Part shown: positions 1 to 12,134 of the stretch, piece after piece
How positions within the stretch are numbered: position 1 is the stretch's first letter
How the letters are laid out: each line of letters opens with the position of its first letter
Assembly (NCBI RefSeq): GCF_000497575.1
Contig: NZ_APJI01000011.1
Location: forward strand, 62,001 to 126,000
Length of the DNA: 64,000 nucleotides
Source: Afipia sp. OHSU_II-C1
Lineage (GTDB): Bacteria; Pseudomonadota; Alphaproteobacteria; Rhizobiales; Xanthobacteraceae
Reading direction: 5' to 3'
Program-made: the position numbers and the translations under genes
The notes under the pieces: generated by a model
Databases searched by the model: none
What the model was told of the DNA's origin: nothing
The model's input: the letters and a program-made list of their open reading frames with translations, nothing else

Positions 1-70
1 CCGACGAGGCGACGCCGTGGATACGGCCCTTATGCGCCTTCCGGAACTTCGTCTTCTTTGGTTGCATCAT
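1..70 (-). CDS. rplP: 50S ribosomal protein L16, N-terminal fragment (runs off the window)
   Basis: Only the first 23 codons are in the window. The reverse strand reads MMQPKKTKFRKAHKGRIHGV, the standard start of bacterial L16, a large-subunit protein near the A site and peptidyl-transferase centre. It starts 34 nt after the rpsC stop, the normal S10-operon order. Two consecutive ATG codons (65-67 and 68-70) could start it; the outer one is used here. Confidence 0.93.
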   Translation of the reverse strand, partial: MMQPKKTKFRKAHKGRIHGVASS

Positions 71-104
71 GGCTTTACGCCCTCAAACCTTCTTCGAATT
101 TCAA

Positions 105-806
105 TCAGGCTGCATCGCGACGTGACGGACGTCCGCTGTCGCCTTCGGCCATCTTCTTGTCCTGGGCCATCGGATCGTGCTCAAGGATTTCGCCCTTGAA
201 GATCCAGACCTTCACGCCGCAGGTGCCGAACGTCGTGAACGCGGTGGCAACACCGTAGTCCACATCGGCGCGCAGCGTGTGCAGCGGCACGCGGCCTTCA
301 CGATACCATTCCATGCGCGCGATTTCGGCGCCGCCGAGACGGCCCGAGCAGTTGATGCGGATGCCTTCGGCGCCCAGACGCATCGCCGACTGAACGGCGC
401 GCTTCATGGCGCGGCGGAACGCAACACGGCGCTCAAGCTGCTGAGCGATCGATTCGGCGACCAGGGTCGCATCGAGTTCCGGCTTGCGGATTTCGATGAT
501 GTTGATCACGACGTCGGAGTCGGTGATCTCGGCGACCTTCTTCTTCAGCTTGTCGATGTCGGCGCCCTTCTTGCCGATCACGACGCCCGGACGCGCCGAG
601 TGGATCGACACGCGGCACTTCTTGTGCGGACGCTCGATCACGATGCGCGCGACGGCAGCCTGCTTCAGTTCCTTCATCAGCATTTCACGGATGCGGATGT
701 CCTCGTGGAGGAGCTTCGCATACTCGTTCTTGCCGGCGAACCAACGGGAATCCCAGGTCCGGTTGATGCCCAGACGCAGCCCGATTGGATTAATCTTCTG
801 ACCCAT
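105..806 (-). CDS. rpsC: 30S ribosomal protein S3
   Basis: A 233-residue S3. It begins [20 protein letters not shown] and has the type-2 KH domain around residues 40-110 ([20 protein letters not shown]) followed by the S3 C-terminal domain with [20 protein letters not shown]3 lines the mRNA entry tunnel of the small subunit and has helicase activity with S4 and S5. The tail after residue 210 is charged and variable, as usual in alphaproteobacteria. It lies between rplV and rplP in the S10 operon. Confidence 0.98.
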   Translation of the reverse strand: MGQKINPIGLRLGINRTWDSRWFAGKNEYAKLLHEDIRIREMLMKELKQAAVARIVIERPHKKCRVSIHSARPGVVIGKKGADIDKLKKKVAEITDSDVVINIIEIRKPELDATLVAESIAQQLERRVAFRRAMKRAVQSAMRLGAEGIRINCSGRLGGAEIARMEWYREGRVPLHTLRADVDYGVATAFTTFGTCGVKVWIFKGEILEHDPMAQDKKMAEGDSGRPSRRDAA

Positions 807-821
807 CGTTCTCTCCCGCCC

Positions 822-1208
822 TTAGGCGCTCGCCTCGGCCTCGACCTGACGAACGACGATCGTCAGCTGCGAGAACGGCTTAAAAACACGACCCGAACGG
901 CCACGGCCGCGCGGTGCGAAACGCTTCATCACGATGCCGTTGCCAACATGCGCCTCTGCGACGACCAGAGCGTCGACATCGAGGTCATGGTTGTTCTCGG
1001 CGTTCGCAATCGCGGACTCCAGGCACTTCTTGACGTCGCCGGCGATCCGCTTGCGCGAGAACTGCAGGTCGGCGAGCGCAGAGGATGCCTTCTTGCCGCG
1101 GATCAGCTGCGCAACAAGGTTCAGCTTCTGCGGGCTGACGCGAAGCATGCGGGCTACCGCCTTTGCCTCGTTGTCCGGGAGAACCCGTTCGCGCTTTGGT
1201 TTGCTCAT
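822..1208 (-). CDS. rplV: 50S ribosomal protein L22
   Basis: A 128-residue L22, usual length. The body shows the family pattern [20 protein letters not shown] and [20 protein letters not shown], the latter being the beta-hairpin that reaches into the peptide exit tunnel and influences macrolide sensitivity. It sits 18 nt after rpsS and 15 nt before rpsC, so it is co-transcribed and probably translated in near-continuity with both. Confidence 0.97.
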   Translation of the reverse strand: MSKPKRERVLPDNEAKAVARMLRVSPQKLNLVAQLIRGKKASSALADLQFSRKRIAGDVKKCLESAIANAENNHDLDVDALVVAEAHVGNGIVMKRFAPRGRGRSGRVFKPFSQLTIVVRQVEAEASA

Positions 1209-1226
1209 GACTAAGTCCTCAAGCCC

Positions 1227-1502
1227 TTACTTCTTGGCTTTCTTGTCGCCCGAATGGCCGTGGAAGGTCCGCGTCGGCGAGAACTCGCCGAACTTGTGAC
1301 CGACCATTTCCTCGTTCACTGCGACCGGAACATGCTTCTGACCGTTGTAGACGCCGAAGGTGAGTCCCACGAACTGCGGGAGGATCGTCGAGCGGCGGCT
1401 CCAGATCTTGATAACGTCGTGACGGCCGGACGAACGCGCGGCATCTGCCTTCTTGAGCAGAGAGCCTTCAACGAACGGGCCTTTCCAGACTGAACGAACC
1501 AT
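1227..1502 (-). CDS. rpsS: 30S ribosomal protein S19
   Basis: A 91-residue S19 starting [20 protein letters not shown]. The conserved core is [19 protein letters not shown] and [21 protein letters not shown]19 forms the head of the small subunit with S13 and contacts the A-site tRNA. The gene is 12 nt from the rplB stop, standard S10-operon order. Confidence 0.97.
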   Translation of the reverse strand: MVRSVWKGPFVEGSLLKKADAARSSGRHDVIKIWSRRSTILPQFVGLTFGVYNGQKHVPVAVNEEMVGHKFGEFSPTRTFHGHSGDKKAKK

Positions 1503-1514
1503 GTCCGGCGATCC

Positions 1515-2351
1515 TTACTTCTTCTTCCGCTTGTGGCGGCTGATGAGAATGAACTTGTTGGTCGACTTGTTTGAACGCGTCTTCTTACCCTTGGTCGGCT
1601 TGCCCCACGGAGTAACCGGGTGACGGCCGCCCGAAGTGCGGCCTTCACCGCCGCCGTGCGGATGGTCGACGGGGTTCATGACGACGCCGCGGTTATGCGG
1701 ACGACGGCCCATCCAGCGGGTACGACCGGCCTTGCCGATCGAGATATTCATGTGATCCGGGTTCGACACAGCACCGATGGTGGCGATGCAGCGGCCATGA
1801 ACCAGGCGCTGTTCGCCCGAGTTCAGACGCAGGATCACGAAGTCATGGTCGCGGCCGACGATCTGGGCGTAGGTGCCCGCGGAACGGGCGATCTGGCCGC
1901 CCTTCCCGATCTTCAGCTCGACGTTGTGCACGATGGTGCCGACCGGCATGTTGCCGAGCGGCATGACGTTGCCCGGCTTCACGTCGACATAGCTGCCGGC
2001 GATGACGGTGTCGCCAACGGCCAGACGCTGCGGCGCCAGGATATAAGCCTGCTCGCCATCGGCGTACTTGATCAGCGCGATGAACGCGGTGCGGTTCGGA
2101 TCGTACTCGAGGCGCTCGACCTTGGCCGGCACGTCGACCTTCTTACGCTTGAAGTCGACGATGCGATAAGCCTGCTTGTGGCCGCCGCCGCGGAAACGCA
2201 CGGTGATACGGCCGGTATTGCCGCGTCCGCCGGACGAGTGCTTGCCTTCGGTCAAAGCCTTGACGGGCTTGCCCTTGTAGAGCGCCGAACGATCGACCAT
2301 CACCAGCTGGCGCTGGCCTGGCGTCGTGGGGTTGAATGTTTTCAATGCCAT
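1515..2351 (-). CDS. rplB: 50S ribosomal protein L2
   Basis: A 278-residue L2, one of the most conserved large-subunit proteins, needed for subunit joining and peptidyl transfer. It starts [20 protein letters not shown] and contains [22 protein letters not shown] sequence near residue 45 and the signature [18 protein letters not shown] near residue 228, including the functionally important His. It ends in a lysine/arginine-rich tail. It is flanked by rplW and rpsS. Confidence 0.98.
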   Translation of the reverse strand: MALKTFNPTTPGQRQLVMVDRSALYKGKPVKALTEGKHSSGGRGNTGRITVRFRGGGHKQAYRIVDFKRKKVDVPAKVERLEYDPNRTAFIALIKYADGEQAYILAPQRLAVGDTVIAGSYVDVKPGNVMPLGNMPVGTIVHNVELKIGKGGQIARSAGTYAQIVGRDHDFVILRLNSGEQRLVHGRCIATIGAVSNPDHMNISIGKAGRTRWMGRRPHNRGVVMNPVDHPHGGGEGRTSGGRHPVTPWGKPTKGKKTRSNKSTNKFILISRHKRKKK

Positions 2352-2362
2352 CGTCGTTCGCC

Positions 2363-2662
2363 TTACAGCCCGGTGGTCACGTCGATGCGGTGACCTTCTT
2401 CGAGGGTCACAACAGCGCGCTTGGTATCCGACTGAGAACCGAACTGGCCGCGGAAGACCTTCGTCTTGCCCTTGCGAACCAGCGTGTTGACGCTCTTCAC
2501 CTTGACGTCGAACAGCTTCTCAATCGCGTCCTTGATCTGCGGCTTGGTCGCCTTCGACGCGACCTTGAACACAACCTTGTTGTGCTCGGAGGCCACGGTC
2601 GCCTTTTCGGTCACGACCGGCGCAACGATGATGTCGTAATGACGCGCATCCTGAGTCTTCAT
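2363..2662 (-). CDS. rplW: 50S ribosomal protein L23
   Basis: A 99-residue L23. The sequence [20 protein letters not shown] at the N-terminus and [20 protein letters not shown] in the second half are family hallmarks. L23 surrounds the exit tunnel and is the docking site for trigger factor and SRP. Its start codon overlaps the rplD stop by four bases (ATGA), a sign of translational coupling. Confidence 0.97.
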   Translation of the reverse strand: MKTQDARHYDIIVAPVVTEKATVASEHNKVVFKVASKATKPQIKDAIEKLFDVKVKSVNTLVRKGKTKVFRGQFGSQSDTKRAVVTLEEGHRIDVTTGL

Positions 2663-3282
2663 TTGAAGCGCGCCTCCAACGCATCGAGAGCGGCCTTGGT
2701 CAGAACGAGCTTCTGACGGCGCAGAATGTCATAGACGTTGATGCCCTGGATCGGCAGCACGTCGATGTGCGGAATGTTGCGCGCAGCCTGCGCGAAACCG
2801 GTGTTCACTTCCGCGCCGTCGATGATCAGCGCATTGGTGATCTCCAGGCCCGAGAAGTGTCCGAGCAGCGCCTTGGTCTTGGCGTCCTTCAGATCGGCAT
2901 TCTCGATCACGATCAGACCGCCGTCCTGAGCCTTCGCCGACAGGGCGTGCTTCAGGCCGAGCGCGCGAACCTTCTTCGGCAGATCGTGCGCATGGGAGCG
3001 AACGACCGGACCGAATGCACGCCCACCGCCGCGGAACTGCGGAACGCGAGCCGAACCGTGACGAGCACCGCCGGTGCCCTTCTGCTTGTACATCTTCTTG
3101 CCGGTGCGCCAGACTTCCGCACGGCCCTTGGCCTTGTGCGTGCCGGCCTGACGCTTGGCGAGCTGCCAGTTGACGACGCGCTGGATCAGATCCTTGCGCG
3201 GCTCAAGGCCGAAGATCGCGTCCGACAGCTGCACCGAACCAGCGGCTTTACCTTCAAGGGTTGTGACCTTCAATTCCATCAC
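2659..3282 (-). CDS. rplD: 50S ribosomal protein L4
   Basis: A 207-residue L4 with the conserved loop that enters the exit tunnel ([21 protein letters not shown] around residues 70-90). In enterobacteria L4 also represses its own S10 operon; here no E. coli-like leader was recognised before rpsJ. The gene overlaps rplC by four bases at its start and rplW by four at its end. Two ATG codons in a row give MMELKV; the second may be the real start. Confidence 0.97.
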   Translation of the reverse strand: MMELKVTTLEGKAAGSVQLSDAIFGLEPRKDLIQRVVNWQLAKRQAGTHKAKGRAEVWRTGKKMYKQKGTGGARHGSARVPQFRGGGRAFGPVVRSHAHDLPKKVRALGLKHALSAKAQDGGLIVIENADLKDAKTKALLGHFSGLEITNALIIDGAEVNTGFAQAARNIPHIDVLPIQGINVYDILRRQKLVLTKAALDALEARFK

Positions 3283-4004
3283 GCGCCCTCCTCAGCCGGA
3301 GCCGCTTCGGGAGCAGCATCGGTTCCGCCAGCCAGCTTGAACTTGCCGGGCTTCGCAGCTTCCTTCGGAAGCGGCTTCTTCACCGCATCGCGCATCGTGA
3401 TCCATCCGCCCTTGGAGCCGGGAACGGCGCCTTCGACGAGGATCAGACCGCGCGCAACGTCCGTCTGGACAACGCGCAGGTTCAGCGTGGTGATGCGATC
3501 GACGCCCATGTGGCCGGGCATCTTCTTGTTCTTGAAGGTCTTGCCGGGATCCTGACGGCCGCCGGTCGAACCGATCGAACGGTGCGAGACCGAGACGCCG
3601 TGGGTTGCGCGCAAGCCGCCGAAATTCCAGCGCTTCATGCCGCCCGCGAAGCCCTTACCGACCGAGGTGCCCGTCACGTCGACGAACTGGCCGACGACGA
3701 AATGGTCCGCCTGGATTTCAGCGCCGACCGGGATCAGCGAATCTTCCGAGACGCGGAATTCCGCGACCTTGCGCTTCGGCTCGACCTTGGCGACGGCGAA
3801 CTGGCCGCGCTCAGCCTTCGGCAGATAGACGCTTTTGCGCGAGCCCGAACCGAGCTGCAAAGCGACATAACCGTTCTTGTCAGTGGTGCGATGGCCAACA
3901 ACCTGGCAATTGCCCAACTTCAGCACGGTCACAGGGATATGTTCACCGGTCTCCGTAAAGACCCGCGTCATCCCGACCTTTTGTGCGATCACTCCGGAGC
4001 GCAT
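3279..4004 (-). CDS. rplC: 50S ribosomal protein L3
   Basis: A 241-residue L3 beginning [20 protein letters not shown]. The central signature [29 protein letters not shown] carries the glutamine (in [19 protein letters not shown]) that is methylated by PrmB in other bacteria. L3 initiates assembly of the 23S 3' domain. The Ala/Glu-rich tail after residue 220 is the longer C-terminus seen in alphaproteobacteria. Confidence 0.97.
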   Translation of the reverse strand: MRSGVIAQKVGMTRVFTETGEHIPVTVLKLGNCQVVGHRTTDKNGYVALQLGSGSRKSVYLPKAERGQFAVAKVEPKRKVAEFRVSEDSLIPVGAEIQADHFVVGQFVDVTGTSVGKGFAGGMKRWNFGGLRATHGVSVSHRSIGSTGGRQDPGKTFKNKKMPGHMGVDRITTLNLRVVQTDVARGLILVEGAVPGSKGGWITMRDAVKKPLPKEAAKPGKFKLAGGTDAAPEAAPAEEGA

Positions 4005-4055
4005 CGGCGTGCTTCCTGTTCTTTCTGTCCGCGACCTGCGGACTTAACAAAAATC

Positions 4056-4364
4056 TTACAGCTTGATCTCGACGTCGACACCGGCGGCCAGGTCGAGCTT
4101 CATCAGCGCGTCCACGGTCTGCGGGGTCGGATCGACGATATCGAGAAGACGCTTGTGAGTGCGCATCTCGAACTGCTCGCGGCTCTTCTTGTCGACGTGC
4201 GGCGAACGGTTGACGGTGAACTTCTCGATGCGCGTCGGCAGCGGAATGGGTCCGCGAACCTGAGCACCGGTACGTTTTGCCGTGTTCACGATCTCGCGGG
4301 TCGACGTATCGAGAATCCGATGGTCGAACGCCTTGAGACGAATGCGAATATTCTGGCCGTTCAT
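4056..4364 (-). CDS. rpsJ: 30S ribosomal protein S10 (NusE)
   Basis: A 102-residue S10 starting [20 protein letters not shown] and ending [20 protein letters not shown] then the [15 protein letters not shown] tail. S10 acts in the ribosome head and also as NusE in transcription antitermination, where it links NusG to the leading ribosome. Here it directly follows tuf, so the str and S10 operons are contiguous; a heptad-repeat hairpin fills the 81 nt junction. Confidence 0.98.
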
Positions 4365-4385
4365 TGCCGTTTGTCTTTCTCTAAG

Positions 4386-4442
4386 AGCGAGTAGTGAGTG
4401 GTGAGTAGCGAGCGGTTTCCCACTCGCTACCCTCTATTCGCG
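4386..4442 (-). repeat. Degenerate heptad repeat forming an inverted repeat between tuf and rpsJ
   Basis: The plus strand reads as four near-copies of a 7-mer (consensus AGYGAGT) followed, after a short spacer, by three heptads in the opposite orientation (ACTCGCT, ACCCTCT, ATTCGCG). The inner arms GTAGCGAG and CTCGCTAC pair perfectly. The block lies entirely between the tuf stop and the rpsJ start. There is no T-run, so it is probably not an intrinsic terminator; it could affect mRNA processing or partial termination between the two operons. Confidence 0.7.
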
Positions 4443-4445
4443 TCT

Positions 4446-5636
<1,191 letters not shown>

Positions 5637-5673
5637 GACGTTCTCCGTTCAACTTTGACTCGCGTCAAAGAAA

Positions 5674-7746
<2,073 letters not shown>

Positions 7747-7779
7747 AGCGGCTGTCCTTAATTTCCGTTCGTTTCGCCG

Positions 7780-8265
<486 letters not shown>

Positions 8266-8637
8266 TTACTTCGGACGCTTCGCGCCGTACTTCGAACGGC
8301 GCTGCTTGCGGTTCTTGACGCCCTGCGTATCGAGGACGCCGCGGAGAATGTGGTAGCGCACGCCGGGAAGGTCCTTCACGCGGCCGCCGCGGATCATGAC
8401 CACCGAGTGCTCCTGAAGGTTGTGGCCTTCACCCGGAATGTAGCCGATGACCTCGAAGCCGTTGGTCAGGCGCACCTTTGCGACCTTACGAAGCGCGGAG
8501 TTCGGCTTCTTCGGAGTCGTCGTATAGACGCGCGTGCAAACGCCACGCTTCTGCGGCGACTGCTGCAGCGCTGGCACCTTCTTGCGCGACTTCTGCGCTT
8601 CGCGTGGATTCGCGATCAGCTGGTTGATCGTCGGCAT
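8266..8637 (-). CDS. rpsL: 30S ribosomal protein S12
   Basis: A 123-residue S12, first gene of the str operon, at the decoding centre. The two loops where streptomycin-resistance changes occur have wild-type lysines: [18 protein letters not shown] and [12 protein letters not shown]. The predicted genotype is therefore streptomycin-sensitive at this locus. The [11 protein letters not shown] segment, with the Asp-thiomethylation region nearby, is also standard. Confidence 0.98.
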   Translation of the reverse strand: MPTINQLIANPREAQKSRKKVPALQQSPQKRGVCTRVYTTTPKKPNSALRKVAKVRLTNGFEVIGYIPGEGHNLQEHSVVMIRGGRVKDLPGVRYHILRGVLDTQGVKNRKQRRSKYGAKRPK

Positions 8638-9056
8638 CGTTCGCCTTCACCCTTGTTCGCGCGAAGCCTTATCGGCCTCGCAAATTCATTCGGAGCAACT
8701 GCCCCACCCGCTTCACGCCGGCACCACACCGGGGTTCATCGATCCGCACCGCGCACTCAGCATGCGCAAAACGAAACGGCGCCATCCATTCGGGTCCGAA
8801 TGGAAAGCGCTTGAACGCCACAGAGGACCACAATCGAAACTGTGGTCATGCATCCGAGACTGACCTTTTAAGGCGTGCGCGAAAGCGCGGTGGCCCGAGA
8901 GATCAAGTATGTCCTGGCATTGCCTGGCTAGTGCCGACAGCGTTTGAGCGACATTCGTCGAGGTTGGTGCCGTTTCATCCCGGATAAAGCGCGGGGCTGA
9001 AAAGGTGATCCGTTCCGACGCAGGGAAGCTCACCGCCTGTCGTGAAGTGGGCGGGT
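8638..9056 (-). other. Long 5' leader of the str operon
   Basis: About 410 nt separate the predicted transcription start near 9050 from rpsL. No convincing gene was seen on either strand. On the minus strand a strong hairpin GACCACA / TGTGGTC (8826-8848) lies in the middle of this leader; it has no following T-run. The leader may carry autoregulation by S7 or S12 or an attenuator, but I cannot match it to a known family. Confidence 0.45.
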
Positions 9057-9084
9057 TTTATAAGCCATGCACACTCAAGTCAAG
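9057..9084 (-). promoter_or_regulatory. Predicted sigma-70 promoter of the str operon
   Basis: The minus strand has CTTGAC (9079-9084), the typical alphaproteobacterial -35, a 16 nt spacer and TATAAA (9057-9062). It points towards rpsL with no intervening gene. The interval 9085-9359 upstream of it holds nothing else I can support. Confidence 0.7.
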
Positions 9085-9359
9085 ACCAAACGACATGCGA
9101 AAAGAGCAAGCGCCAGAGCCACTTCTTGCGCACCGTGCGACGCCCCGAGGCCGCCGACTGTGACGCTTTGCGCGAATCCCCCGCCGCATGAAATCCGGCC
9201 GATTCTGCGCCGTGGGACCCTCCCTCCGCGGCTGCGCCGGAGACCTGCGCAGATCGCAAACGCCCGGCGCGGCCCGGCAGAATGGGCAACGACCCACCCT
9301 TGCCGATGTCTAATATAGTTTTATTTCAATAGCTTACAAGGAATTACGGACATCGTGGT

Positions 9360-10490
9360 TCATGGAGTCGGAGCCAGCCGCCGCTTCGCCGGAATCAGGG
9401 ACGTTGCCCGCAACCAGTCCCGCAGATCCCGCAGGCGCTCATAGCCGTACTGCCGGGCGGCCTCTAGGGCGAACACCAGCGAGCGAGTCGAGCCGACATC
9501 GACCACCATATCGACCATGGTTTTTCGGCCGGTCCAGAGCTGGGCCATGAAGCTGCCCTCCGCCGAGCACGAATCGATGGCCTGCACGTCCGTCGTGGTG
9601 AAGAGCTGCTCGGTCAGCTTGTCGATCAGCACCGCGCCCGGCGAATACTTCGCAAACTCCGCGTCGAACGCGATTTTCCAGGTGTAGGCCGTTGGCCCGC
9701 AATACATGACCACTTGGGCGGCAATGACCCGGCCGTCGAGCCGCAGCAGCGCCACCGAAGCATTTCCCTCCGCCGCGAGGTCCCCGATCAGCCGCCGGGT
9801 AAACGCCGTGTCCCGCTCGCTGCAAAGAATCGCGGTGCCTTCGGCGCCCTTCCAGCTTCGCTTTTCCAGGCCGAGGAACTGCTCGTAGGCCGCTTTCGCC
9901 GCGTCCACGTTGCGCTCATTGGCCACTTCAAGCGTGCCGAGAGCCGAGAGCCTGTTCCAGTCCTGCCGCAGCTTCTTGCGGGTCGAGCCCGAATTCTTCA
10001 CGCCCTTCTCACGCGTCACCGACGGCCGCAAGGTGCGGGTCAAGGTCAGATGCGCGTGATGTTCCTCCGCTATCGTTTTCTGGATCGCCGCATAGGCCTG
10101 CGAGTCGGCATCCATCTCCTTCAGGCTGACCACATTGGGCAGCGCGGGATGGTTGCGGATTGCGGCAAAGAACGCCGGGATCACCTCGCCCGCAAAGGCA
10201 GGATCGACCACCGGCGTCGACAGGAACGCATAGTTGTAAGGACGGGCTTCGAGCATCGCCGGCCAGAACATCATGACGCTGCGCTGCTGCAGGGCCCACA
10301 GACCCACGAGCCGCGCGGACTCGACGCCCTCCTCCCAGGCCAGCAGCACATAGACGGCAGCGAACATGGTGTCGAAGGCCGCCTTCAACGCGACGGGATT
10401 CATGAATGCGTTGCCGGGCGCACGCCGGATAAGATCATCCCACTGCGCGCTGATATTCTGGCCCGGCTTTGCGACGGTAATTGAAATCAT
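9360..10490 (-). CDS. GNAT-fold acyltransferase, CelD/BcsL (FemAB-like) family
   Basis: A 376-residue protein when started at the ATG at 10490 (MISITVAKPGQNISAQWDDL); an upstream extension to 10568 is possible but looks non-coding. The second half resembles the BioF2/CelD acetyltransferase domain: KKLRQDWNRLSALGTLEV, LEKRSWKGAEGTAIL, then a GNAT core with VALLRLDGRVIAAQVVMYCG and TYTWKIAFDAEFAKYSPGAV. Members of this family are usually tied to exopolysaccharide or cell-envelope modification; the donor and acceptor are unknown. It is divergent from the flavin monooxygenase at 10754 and has no operon partner. No signal peptide, so it is probably cytoplasmic. Confidence 0.8.
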   Translation of the reverse strand: MISITVAKPGQNISAQWDDLIRRAPGNAFMNPVALKAAFDTMFAAVYVLLAWEEGVESARLVGLWALQQRSVMMFWPAMLEARPYNYAFLSTPVVDPAFAGEVIPAFFAAIRNHPALPNVVSLKEMDADSQAYAAIQKTIAEEHHAHLTLTRTLRPSVTREKGVKNSGSTRKKLRQDWNRLSALGTLEVANERNVDAAKAAYEQFLGLEKRSWKGAEGTAILCSERDTAFTRRLIGDLAAEGNASVALLRLDGRVIAAQVVMYCGPTAYTWKIAFDAEFAKYSPGAVLIDKLTEQLFTTTDVQAIDSCSAEGSFMAQLWTGRKTMVDMVVDVGSTRSLVFALEAARQYGYERLRDLRDWLRATSLIPAKRRLAPTP

Positions 10491-10753
10491 GAAGGCCAAA
10501 CCTGCGTCGAAGCGCGTCCAGGCCGCATTCTCGCGGTGCCAAATTGCGGGTGCACGACTGCAATCCAAGAACTAAAGCCACCCCCCGGTTCCATTAATGC
10601 TGCGGCGGCCCGCCGCAGGCAAGCCGCAACCATTTTAATCGTTAATACTCGCGTTTTCGCAGCATTAACCTCACCGGATGTTCACCACGTTTCGTTCAAG
10701 CTTTAGTCGAGTTTGCAGCCGTAGTGCTAAGTAGCTCGAACAAGAGGCGAAAC

Positions 10754-11920
10754 ATGCGGCACACGGACATCGCCATCGTTGGCGGCGGACTCGCGGGATC
10801 GACCGCAGCCGCGATGCTCGGCCGCGCCAGGATCTCCACGATCCTGATCGATCCTCACAAGATTTATCCACCCGACTTCCGCTGCGAAAAGCTCGGCGGC
10901 TATCAGCTCGACCTGCTGCGCAAGACTGGCATCGCGGATGCAGTGCTTGCCGCTACAACGCTCGATCATAGCGCATGGACCGCCCGGCTGGGACGCCTGC
11001 TCGACAAGAAGCCGAGCGATCAGCACGGCATCATCTACGACGACCTGGTGAACACCGTCCGCCGCCAGATTCCCGGCAGCGTGGATTTCATCGAGGCCAA
11101 GGTCACCGCCGTTGCAACCAGCGCCGATCGGCAGACGCTGACGCTGTCGAACGGCGAAGAGATTTCCGCGCGGCTGATCGTGCTGGCAAACGGCCTGAAC
11201 ATCGGCCTGCGTCACACCCTCGGCATCGAGCGCGAGGTCATCAGCCCGTGCCACTCCATCACCGTAGGCTTCAACGTCGTACCCGTCGGCCGCGACGCGT
11301 TTGAATTTCCCGCACTGACCTATTTCACCGAGAGTTCGGCGGCGCAGATGTCCTATCTGACGCTGTTCCCGATCGGCTCCGCCATGCGGGCCAACCTCAT
11401 GGTCTATCGCGGCATGGACGATCCCTGGCTGCGGCGCATGCGCCAGACACCGGAACAGGCCATCCACGAACTGATGCCGAACCTTCGCGCCCTCTCCGGC
11501 GAGTTCAAGGTCGACGGCATCATCAAGATTCGTCCCGCCGATCTCTACATCACCAAGGGACACCGGCAGGCCGGCATCGTCCTCGTCGGCGACGCTTTCT
11601 GTACGTCCTGTCCTGCTGCCGGCACCGGCACCGGCAAAGTATTCATGGACGTGCAGCGGCTGTGCAACGCCTACATTCCGGCGTGGCTTGCCAGCGAGGG
11701 CATGGGCGCGGCGAAGATTTCACAATTCTACAACGATCCGGAAAAGTGCGCGAACGACGCCTCGTCACAGCGCCAGGCGTACGACCTGCGTTCGATTTCC
11801 ATCGATACCGGACTGCCGTGGCATGTCCGCCGCTGGGTCCGCTTCCTGCATCGCGCAGGCCTCGGCGCATTGCGTCATGCGCGCGAAACGCTGTCTGTCC
11901 GTCGGACGGCGCAGCCGTAA
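10754..11920 (+). CDS. FAD-dependent monooxygenase / oxidoreductase (PHBH fold)
   Basis: A 388-residue flavoprotein. The start at 10754 is chosen because an AAGAGGCGAAAC ribosome-binding site precedes it and MRHTDIAIVGGGLAGSTAAA begins the dinucleotide-binding Rossmann motif at once. The second FAD motif is ILVGDAFCTSCPAAGTGTGK near residue 280, an unusual variant of the GD motif with two cysteines. Overall it resembles halogenase/geranylgeranyl-reductase-like oxidoreductases. The substrate is unknown. It ends just before a palindromic repeat block and is convergent with the ABC transporter gene. Confidence 0.8.
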   Translation: MRHTDIAIVGGGLAGSTAAAMLGRARISTILIDPHKIYPPDFRCEKLGGYQLDLLRKTGIADAVLAATTLDHSAWTARLGRLLDKKPSDQHGIIYDDLVNTVRRQIPGSVDFIEAKVTAVATSADRQTLTLSNGEEISARLIVLANGLNIGLRHTLGIEREVISPCHSITVGFNVVPVGRDAFEFPALTYFTESSAAQMSYLTLFPIGSAMRANLMVYRGMDDPWLRRMRQTPEQAIHELMPNLRALSGEFKVDGIIKIRPADLYITKGHRQAGIVLVGDAFCTSCPAAGTGTGKVFMDVQRLCNAYIPAWLASEGMGAAKISQFYNDPEKCANDASSQRQAYDLRSISIDTGLPWHVRRWVRFLHRAGLGALRHARETLSVRRTAQP

Positions 11921-11967
11921 CACTTATCTCACATTTCAATTGAGATTGAATGAGCCTGCCTATCGTT

Positions 11968-12085
11968 CAACCCACCTCTCCCGTGGGGAGAGGTCGACTT
12001 CGCGACAGCGAAGTCGGGTGAGGGCGTAGAATCTCTCGATAGACTGAGGGCCCCTCACTCCACCCCTCTCCCCAACGGGGTGAGT
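11968..12085. repeat. GC-rich palindromic repeat block (intergenic)
   Basis: Successive inverted repeats: ACCTCTCCC/GGGAGAGGT, then CGACTTCGC/GCGAAGTCG, then GGTGAGGG pairing with the CCCCTCAC further on, and CCTCTCCCC before an AACGGGG loop. This is the class of CTCACCC...CCTCTCC element scattered through Bradyrhizobium-group genomes. It lies between two convergent genes (11920 and 12135) and may serve as a bidirectional transcription block. Confidence 0.75.
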
Positions 12086-12134
12086 GAGCAGATCGCGGGC
12101 GCCGCGATGTTTCAATCAGCCGCAAAACGCGCGA

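Noticed and set aside
8713-9033. Open frames of about 100 codons in the rpsL leader region
   Set aside because: No ribosome-binding site, no family resemblance and they overlap the predicted promoter and leader.
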